The translations under genes and the position numbers were made by a program. Positions 58,781-64,000 of a stretch of 64,000 bases of DNA are shown piece by piece. Source of the stretch: CAYWQB01 sp964460785 (GTDB lineage Bacteria > Chlamydiota > Chlamydiia > Chlamydiales > CAYWQB01); contig CAYWQB010000004.1 in NCBI GenBank assembly GCA_964460785.1, positions 209,192 through 273,191 on the forward strand, given 5' to 3'. Numbering within the stretch: the stretch's first letter is position 1; each line of letters begins with the position of its first letter. The notes under the pieces are model-generated. The model was not told the origin of the DNA, did not search any database, and saw only the letters and a list, made by a program, of their open reading frames with translations.

Positions 58781-59854
58781 ATGCCTGTTCATTCAGTCCC
58801 TCAACAATCAGCGGTGAGTGCAGGAGGAGGGGGGTCTCAGGTTGAAGTAGTACAGCAAAGACTTGCAGGGCTATCTCTATCTACCACGCCAACTTTAACT
58901 ACTCGCATTCAAGAGAGGTTGCTTACAGCCATTAAAGAAGTAGGCTTGAATGATCTGCCACTACTCGGTCGCGGTAAGTATGCTGAAGTGCGTAAGATTA
59001 CTCTTGATGGACATCCTTATGCTGTTAAAGTGTTAATTCCGGAAGGAGGGAAGTCCTGTTTAGAAGGAGAAGCAGAAGTTATAAACGATTTAGCTAAGCA
59101 ATCAGGGCTGAGAAACCTTCCAGAATATGTAGAGGCTGTAAAGACTTGTGAAACAAGAGCACCGCTCATATTTATGAAGTGTATAGAAGGAGAAAACCTT
59201 TATCAATTGATGACATTCCGAGGCTTTACTATGCGGATGGTATCTCATTGGAGTCATCAAAACCCAGTTAATGAAGAAGAAAAAAGGCGCCGTTTGTGCA
59301 GCCTACAAAAGCTCGCAAGAGATATTAGTGCAGCAATATCTGACCTGCACCGTCTAGGTTTTATGCATAGAGATGTAAACCCTGATAATATTCAGGTTAG
59401 TCATATCGGGGATATGGAGAAAATCAAGTTTACTCTGCTAGGCTTGAGCCTTACTCGTCCATATACATCTATAAATAAGGCCAAAAACAGCTTAACCCCA
59501 TATAGAGATGAAAATGAAGTTCTAGGGGATCCATACAGTGTAAGACTAAAGCTTCGAGCTAAAGATTACGCTAGTCCAGAGATTCATAGCCGAAATTATG
59601 ATCAAAAAGTAGATGTTTGGTCCTTTGGTATGTTGCTTTATGAATTAGCTCTCGGAGGGGTGTCCATGCAAGTACATGATGAAGAAGGAAATTTAAGAGT
59701 CTTTTCAGAGGGAAGATTTCAAATGGCTAAGGAAGTACTGCCAGAGCCTCTAGTGGAGCTAATGGATGGCTGCCTTAAAAAAGACCCTAAACAAAGGTTT
59801 TCTATTGAGGAGGTCTTAGCACACCCTTTCTTAACTAAAGAACTACCTGTCTAG
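58781..59854 (+). CDS. kinase paralogue with degraded metal site
   Basis: 357 aa. The glycine loop LGRGKYAEV, Lys in YAVKV and catalytic-loop Asp (MHRDVNPDNIQV) are kept, though the usual Lys of the loop is Asn. The DFG segment reads FTLLGLSLT, so the Asp is gone. ASPE and DVWSFGMLLYEL are intact. This third copy is thus a probable pseudokinase of a different kind from the second. Its N-terminus (PVHSVPQQSAVSAGGGG) matches the second copy. It ends four bases inside the converging LRR gene. Confidence 0.83.
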   Translation: MPVHSVPQQSAVSAGGGGSQVEVVQQRLAGLSLSTTPTLTTRIQERLLTAIKEVGLNDLPLLGRGKYAEVRKITLDGHPYAVKVLIPEGGKSCLEGEAEVINDLAKQSGLRNLPEYVEAVKTCETRAPLIFMKCIEGENLYQLMTFRGFTMRMVSHWSHQNPVNEEEKRRRLCSLQKLARDISAAISDLHRLGFMHRDVNPDNIQVSHIGDMEKIKFTLLGLSLTRPYTSINKAKNSLTPYRDENEVLGDPYSVRLKLRAKDYASPEIHSRNYDQKVDVWSFGMLLYELALGGVSMQVHDEEGNLRVFSEGRFQMAKEVLPEPLVELMDGCLKKDPKQRFSIEEVLAHPFLTKELPV

Positions 59855-60868
59855 TGGGTTATTCTAAGGCTGAGAAGTCGGGATATTCTGCTTGCATTTT
59901 TCCTAGGGCTTCTCTTGCATAAGTCGGAGTTTGAGGTAGCAAGTTTTTTGTCGCTTGTCTCAACAAATATTAAGCCCTTGTCTGTAATGCGCTTGCAGGA
60001 GCTGAGGTCTAAATGAGAGAGCCTTTTGCAGTTTTCTGTGATGGCTTTTACACCTTCATCAGTGATGTTGTTACACTGTTTGAGGTTTAGGGAGGTAAGC
60101 TTTGTGCAGCTTGTAGCAATAGCTTTTAGGCCCTTGTCTGTAATGCGCTTGCAGGAGCTGAGGTCTAAATGAGAGAGGTTTTTACAGTTTTCAGCGATAA
60201 CTTTTAGATTTGCATCAGTAATGTTCTTTCGACCGTAGAGGCTGATAGAGGAAAGACCTTTGTAATGGTTTCCGATAGCTTTTAGGACTTTATCAGCTTC
60301 TGTATAAAGGCTAAGGCTTATCGATTGGATGCCTTTACAGTTTTTAATTAGAAACTGGAAGCCATCATCTATAGTTTGCTGAGATTCACTTATTTCTCTG
60401 ACATCTACAGAGCGAACTGAGAGATTCGAAAATCCTTTATTAGAGATTTCTCTTAAGAAAGAAACTGTGCGCGGAGATTTAGACTCAAAGTGAATACTTG
60501 CTGTTCTTTGAACTCTACCTAGAAGCTGTGTGATTTTTTCCGCTTTACACCACTTGTGAAAGACAACGGTACGAAGTGTAGTCAGATTGAGAGCTTCATT
60601 AGCTAGCAAGGCTGTTAGTGCTTCAGGAGTGAGCTCTAGGTGGGTAATTGTAGATTTGTGCTCTTCTAATTTCTGGAGCCAGAGGGGAAGATCTTTTTTT
60701 TTTGCACTCCCTGAAGTCTATATTGGTGATAAGAAACTGTGTATGTTCTCGGTGAGAGGATCTGAGAGCTGCTTGGTCACGATCACTCAAAAAAGAGTGG
60801 ATATAACTCATCACATCTTTGGGGGGTGGAGGAAGAGAAGGTGTAGGGTTTTGGTTTTTGATTTGCAT
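59851..60868 (-). pseudogene. F-box/LRR gene split by an A10 tract (frameshift)
   Basis: From ATG 60868 the F-box reads normally (PPPKDVMSYIHSFLSDRDQA, TNIDFRECKKK) until a run of ten A on the coding strand (T10 at 60694-60703). With ten A the frame changes and stops soon after. With nine A it continues as KKKDLPLW, LEEHKSTITHLELTPEALTA and into LRRs (LSHLDLSSCKRITDKGLKAI) to the stop at 59851. The total length, 1018 bases, is one more than a multiple of three. The restored protein would be 338 aa, like its 348-aa neighbour. It may be a pseudogene, a phase-variable gene or read through by slippage. Confidence 0.75.
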
Positions 60869-60959
60869 AAGTGGATAATTACTTAGAGTGTACTTGTTGG
60901 CTAATAGTAAGAGTTTCTAAGGTTAGATAGCTGCCTTCATCAGCAACTTTATCACATCA

Positions 60960-62006
60960 TTAGTGGTACAGGGTGGTAAGTTTTTTGCAGTTTGCGAAGG
61001 TAGTTTTTATACCCTCATCGGTAACTTTATAACAGTTAACCAGGTTTAAACGAGTAAGTTCTTTGCAATTTGTAGCAATAGCTTTCAAGATCTCATCGGT
61101 AACTTTATAACAGTTATCTAGGTATAAGTGAGTAAGTTCTTTGCAGCTTGCAGTGATGGCTTTTATACCCTCATTGGTAACTTTAGCACACCACGCAAGG
61201 CTTAAGTGTTTGAGGCCTTTGCAGTTTTCAGCGAGAGCCTTTAGGTCTTCGTCAGCGATATGTTTACAAAGTGTGAGATTCCGTCTGGAGAGGTCTTTGC
61301 AGTTTTGGGCAATCGCTTTCAAGCTCTCTTCAGTAATGCGTTCACACGATGAGAGGTTTAGGCTAGTGAGGCTCTTGCAATTTTCAGCAATAGCTTCTAG
61401 AAGCACATCAGTTTTTGTATAGTGATCAAGGTATATAGATTGAATACCCTTGTATTTCTTGGTTATAAACTGGAAGTCCTTCAGATGTTTATCCCAAGTA
61501 TATACCACTATAGGGCAAGTAAAGCTAATGGAGCGAACAGAGAGGTTAGAAAATCCTTTTTCGGAGATTTTTCTTAAGAAATGGCTTTTATACGGAAATT
61601 TAGATTCGAAGTGAATACTCGCTGTTTTTTTTACTCTATCTAGTAGTGGAGAGATTTCCTGCACTTGATACTCTCCATGGAACACGACTGTATGTAGTTT
61701 GGTAAACGCTTGAACACCCTGGAGATTTTTTAAAGCAAAGAGAGCTTTAGGAGTGAGCTCTAGATGGGTAATTGTAGATTGATGTCTTTTTAGCTGCTGA
61801 AGCCATAGAGGTAGGTCTTTTTCAGAGCATCCCCTGAAGTCTATATTGGTGATAGGAAGGCTGGTATACTCCTTGCATGAAGCTCTGATAGCAGCTTGTT
61901 GGGGGCTATTTAAAAAGGAGCTAACACAATGCATTAGGTCATAAGGGAGCTCTCTATGAAATGAGGAAGCTTGCGAATAAGCGGGTCTTTGGTTTGTGAT
62001 GGGCAT
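60960..62006 (-). CDS. F-box / leucine-rich repeat protein
   Basis: 348 aa. The F-box is ELPYDLMHCVSSFLNSPQQA near residue 20. A conserved middle block (HTVVFHGEYQ, TASIHFESKFPYKS, GFSNLSVRSISF) is shared with its neighbours. Six or seven Cys-type LRRs follow (LTSLNLSSCERITEESLKAI, LKHLSLAWCAKVTNEGIKAI, LTHLYLDNCYKVTDEILKAI). The first 173 bp of coding DNA are almost identical to those of the next gene. Likely host SCF substrate receptor. Confidence 0.87.
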   Translation of the reverse strand: MPITNQRPAYSQASSFHRELPYDLMHCVSSFLNSPQQAAIRASCKEYTSLPITNIDFRGCSEKDLPLWLQQLKRHQSTITHLELTPKALFALKNLQGVQAFTKLHTVVFHGEYQVQEISPLLDRVKKTASIHFESKFPYKSHFLRKISEKGFSNLSVRSISFTCPIVVYTWDKHLKDFQFITKKYKGIQSIYLDHYTKTDVLLEAIAENCKSLTSLNLSSCERITEESLKAIAQNCKDLSRRNLTLCKHIADEDLKALAENCKGLKHLSLAWCAKVTNEGIKAITASCKELTHLYLDNCYKVTDEILKAIATNCKELTRLNLVNCYKVTDEGIKTTFANCKKLTTLYH

Positions 62007-62015
62007 AGAGCATGC

Positions 62016-63323
62016 TTATAGGTTGGGAATAGAGTGGTTTAGGAAGTCAATTCTAAGGAGGCTACACATTTTTTTGATGCCCTTTTTAGTAATCTTCTCA
62101 CAGCCACGGATGTCTAAGCATTGAAGCTTTTTGCAGTTTTTAGCAATAGATTTTAGACTCGCATCAGTGATGTTATTGCACTGTCTTATTTTTAAGTGTG
62201 TGAGGTTTTTGCAGTTTTTGGTGATGGCTTTTAGGCTTTTATCTGTAACACTGAAGCAGGATCTGAAGTTTAAAAAAGTAAACCTTGTTAAGGTTATAGC
62301 TATCACTTTTAAAGTTTCCTTCGCAATTTTTTTGCAGGCTTGGAAGTTAAGAGAGGCAAAGCTTGAAAGGTTTATAGAAATCGCTTTTAAGCTTTTACTA
62401 GCCATATCTTTTAGGTCTTCATTATTAGGTGTGCTATCACTAAGGTCTAAGTACTCAAGGTCTTTACAGTTTGTGGCAATGGCTTTTAGGCCAGCATCTG
62501 AGACTTGTCTACATTTTATCAGTTTTAGGCTAGTGAGGTTTTTGCAATTTTCGGAAATGGCTTTCAGGACCTCATCAGTAGTATTTTCACACCATGAGAG
62601 GTTTAGGCTAGTGAGGTTTTTGCAATTTTCAGCAATGTTTCTTAGGCCTGCATCGGTCACTTTATCACAACCTCTGATACTTAGAGAGGTCAGATCTTTG
62701 TGATTTTCAGTGATATACTTTAATAGTTCATCTATTCCTTTTTCCGGAAAGTCAAGCTTTATAGATCGAATGCCTTTGCATTTTTCAGCTAGAAACTCGA
62801 AGTCACTATATAAACTCTCTAGGAAACTGCTCTCTGTAGGTGTTACAGAGCGAACTGAGAGATTAGAAAATCCTTTTTCGGAGATTTTTCTTAAGAAAGA
62901 GACAGGATATGGAGATTCGGATTCGAAGTGAATGCTAGCTGTTTTTTTTACTCTGTCTAGAAATGAAGAAATGTCCTGCGTTTGACATGCTTCATGGAAC
63001 ACGACTGTATGTAGTTTGGTAAACGCTTGAACAGCTTTGAAACATTCAAACTCTGTGAGATCAGAAGAATTGAATTCTAGATGGGCAACTGTAGACTGGT
63101 GTCTTTCTAGTTGTAGAAGCCATGGGTATTGATCTTCATCAGAACACTCTCTGAAGTCTATATTGGTGATAGGAAGGCTGGTATACTCCTTGCATGAAGC
63201 TCTGATAGCAGCTTGTTGGGGGCTATTTAAAAAGGAGCTAACACAATGCATTAGGTCATAAGGGAGCTCTCTATGAAATGAGGAAGCTTGCGAATAAGTG
63301 GGTCTTTGGTTTGTGATGGGCAT
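62016..63323 (-). CDS. F-box / leucine-rich repeat protein
   Basis: 435 aa. The N-terminal F-box is nearly identical to that of the 348-aa neighbour (RELPYDLMHCVSSFLNSPQQ). A linker block (TASIHFESESPYPVSF, GFSNLSVRSVTPT) and about ten LRRs follow (LTSLSIRGCDKVTDAGLRNI, LTSLNLSWCENTTDEVLKAI, LTHLKIRQCNNITDASLKSI). It lies 9 bases upstream of the next gene, on the same strand. The LRRs differ far more than the F-box, so the binding surface seems to evolve faster than the SKP1-binding part. Confidence 0.87.
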   Translation of the reverse strand: MPITNQRPTYSQASSFHRELPYDLMHCVSSFLNSPQQAAIRASCKEYTSLPITNIDFRECSDEDQYPWLLQLERHQSTVAHLEFNSSDLTEFECFKAVQAFTKLHTVVFHEACQTQDISSFLDRVKKTASIHFESESPYPVSFLRKISEKGFSNLSVRSVTPTESSFLESLYSDFEFLAEKCKGIRSIKLDFPEKGIDELLKYITENHKDLTSLSIRGCDKVTDAGLRNIAENCKNLTSLNLSWCENTTDEVLKAISENCKNLTSLKLIKCRQVSDAGLKAIATNCKDLEYLDLSDSTPNNEDLKDMASKSLKAISINLSSFASLNFQACKKIAKETLKVIAITLTRFTFLNFRSCFSVTDKSLKAITKNCKNLTHLKIRQCNNITDASLKSIAKNCKKLQCLDIRGCEKITKKGIKKMCSLLRIDFLNHSIPNL

Positions 63324-63361
63324 AGGGGTCTAGAAAGTATATGTAAGCTTTTTCTTAAGGA

Positions 63362-64000
63362 TTATTCAGAGGATAAGTGATTTATATTACAAAATTTGAG
63401 TCGCTTCTTAGCGTCTCTTATACCATTATCTGTGATGTTCTCACACCATAAGAGGTTTAGGCTAGTGAGGTCTTTGCAATTTTTGGAAATGGCTTTTAGG
63501 CCTTCATCGGTGATGTTATAGCATGAGTAGAGCCCTAGAGAGGTCAGGCCTTTGCAGTTTTCTATGATGGCTTTTAGGCCTTCATCAGTGATGTTATAGC
63601 ATGAGTGGAGGTCTAGAGAGGTCAGGCCTTTGCAATTTTTAGCAAGAGACTTTAGAGCTGTATCAGTGATATTTTTACATAATGAGAGGTCTAGAGAGGT
63701 CAGGCCTTTGCAATTTTCAGCAAGAGCCTTTAAAGCTGCATCAGTGATATTTTCACATAATGAGAGGTCTAGAGAAGTAAGGCCTTTGCAGTTTTTTGCG
63801 AGAGCCTTTAGAGCTGCATCAGTCACTTTATTACACCATCTGAGGTCTAAATGAGAGAGCTTTTTGCAGTTTTCGACAAGAGCTTTTAGGCCTTCATCAG
63901 TGATGTTCTCACACTGAAAAAGGTTTAAGCACTCAAGGTCTTTATAGTTTTTGGCGATAGCTTCCAGGATTGTATGATCCTCTGTAGAGGAGCAAAGTGT
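63362..64000 (-). CDS. leucine-rich repeat protein, N-terminus beyond the window
   Basis: The minus-strand frame is open from the stop at 63362 to the window edge (no stop in 213 codons); a GTG at 63826 is not the real start because LRRs continue upstream of it. About eight very regular 26-aa LRRs are visible (LTSLDLSLCENITDAALKAL, LTSLGLYSCYNITDEGLKAI), with less divergence between units than in the neighbouring F-box/LRR genes. An F-box is expected further upstream, outside the window. Confidence 0.82.
   Translation of the reverse strand, partial: TLCSSTEDHTILEAIAKNYKDLECLNLFQCENITDEGLKALVENCKKLSHLDLRWCNKVTDAALKALAKNCKGLTSLDLSLCENITDAALKALAENCKGLTSLDLSLCKNITDTALKSLAKNCKGLTSLDLHSCYNITDEGLKAIIENCKGLTSLGLYSCYNITDEGLKAISKNCKDLTSLNLLWCENITDNGIRDAKKRLKFCNINHLSSE

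Noticed and set aside
62131..62703. 190-aa plus-strand frame over the LRR genes (also 61141-61422 and 63630-63854)
   Set aside because: They are antisense shadows of regular LRR units; repeat periodicity and leucine codons keep the opposite frame open. No ribosome sites or known domains.

Overview
The window looks like part of the chromosome of an amoeba-associated member of the Chlamydiota (Parachlamydia/Simkania/Waddlia type). The genus cannot be fixed from sequence alone. The reasons are moderate-to-low GC, a DUF2608 protein, a scatter of ordinary metabolic genes, and a very dense set of eukaryote-like domains: F-box plus leucine-rich repeats, ankyrin repeats, Ulp1/SUMO-protease folds, a YopT-like protease, and Ser/Thr kinases with pseudokinases. 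I see no rRNA, tRNA, insertion sequence, phage gene or CRISPR array.

Layout. Positions 1-14.4 kb are mostly metabolic: a DUF2608/HAD protein, a translationally coupled cluster of glutathione peroxidase, an APH-fold kinase and SelO, then TreY, a FAD oxidoreductase and a uridine-kinase-like P-loop protein. A few large unrecognised proteins are mixed in. From 14.4 kb to the end the window is an effector-like island broken only by isolated housekeeping genes (dgkA at 29.4 kb, an SDR at 35.3 kb, an alkyladenine DNA glycosylase at 51.8 kb). The island holds, in order: a 996-aa protein with a C-terminal C58 Cys-His-Asp triad; two tandem Ulp1-type proteases; four Pro/Ser/Gln-rich proteins of an undescribed family; a double pseudokinase; a 1394-aa ankyrin-like protein with a possible C-terminal cysteine hydrolase; a small clan-CD-like protein; more members of the undescribed family, including a 953-aa multi-module one; F-box/LRR proteins; ankyrin proteins; a three-gene kinase/pseudokinase array; and a run of F-box/LRR paralogues reaching the window end.

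The most interesting item is the undescribed family. Eleven genes between 20.2 and 51.7 kb share a helical module, here called FPPGSLTT after its best motif, usually behind a disordered proline-rich N-terminus. A twelfth gene (52.4-53.4 kb) carries five tandem ~58-aa helix-turn-helix-like repeats that may be a relative. Modular architecture plus activation-domain-like N-termini suggests nucleic-acid-binding or host-nucleus-directed proteins (inference). Second, the two Ulp1-type proteases carry canonical SUMO-interacting motifs (VIDLT type) ahead of their catalytic domains. With the F-box proteins, which would join host SCF ubiquitin ligases, this points to manipulation of host SUMO and ubiquitin pathways.

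Signs of ongoing change are frequent: near-identical DNA segments inside and between paralogues, an F-box/LRR gene split by an A10 tract, a tandem repeat that broke the assembly (100 N), and two pseudokinases beside an intact kinase. Two large effector-like genes have sigma-28-type promoters, which in chlamydiae would suggest late-stage expression.
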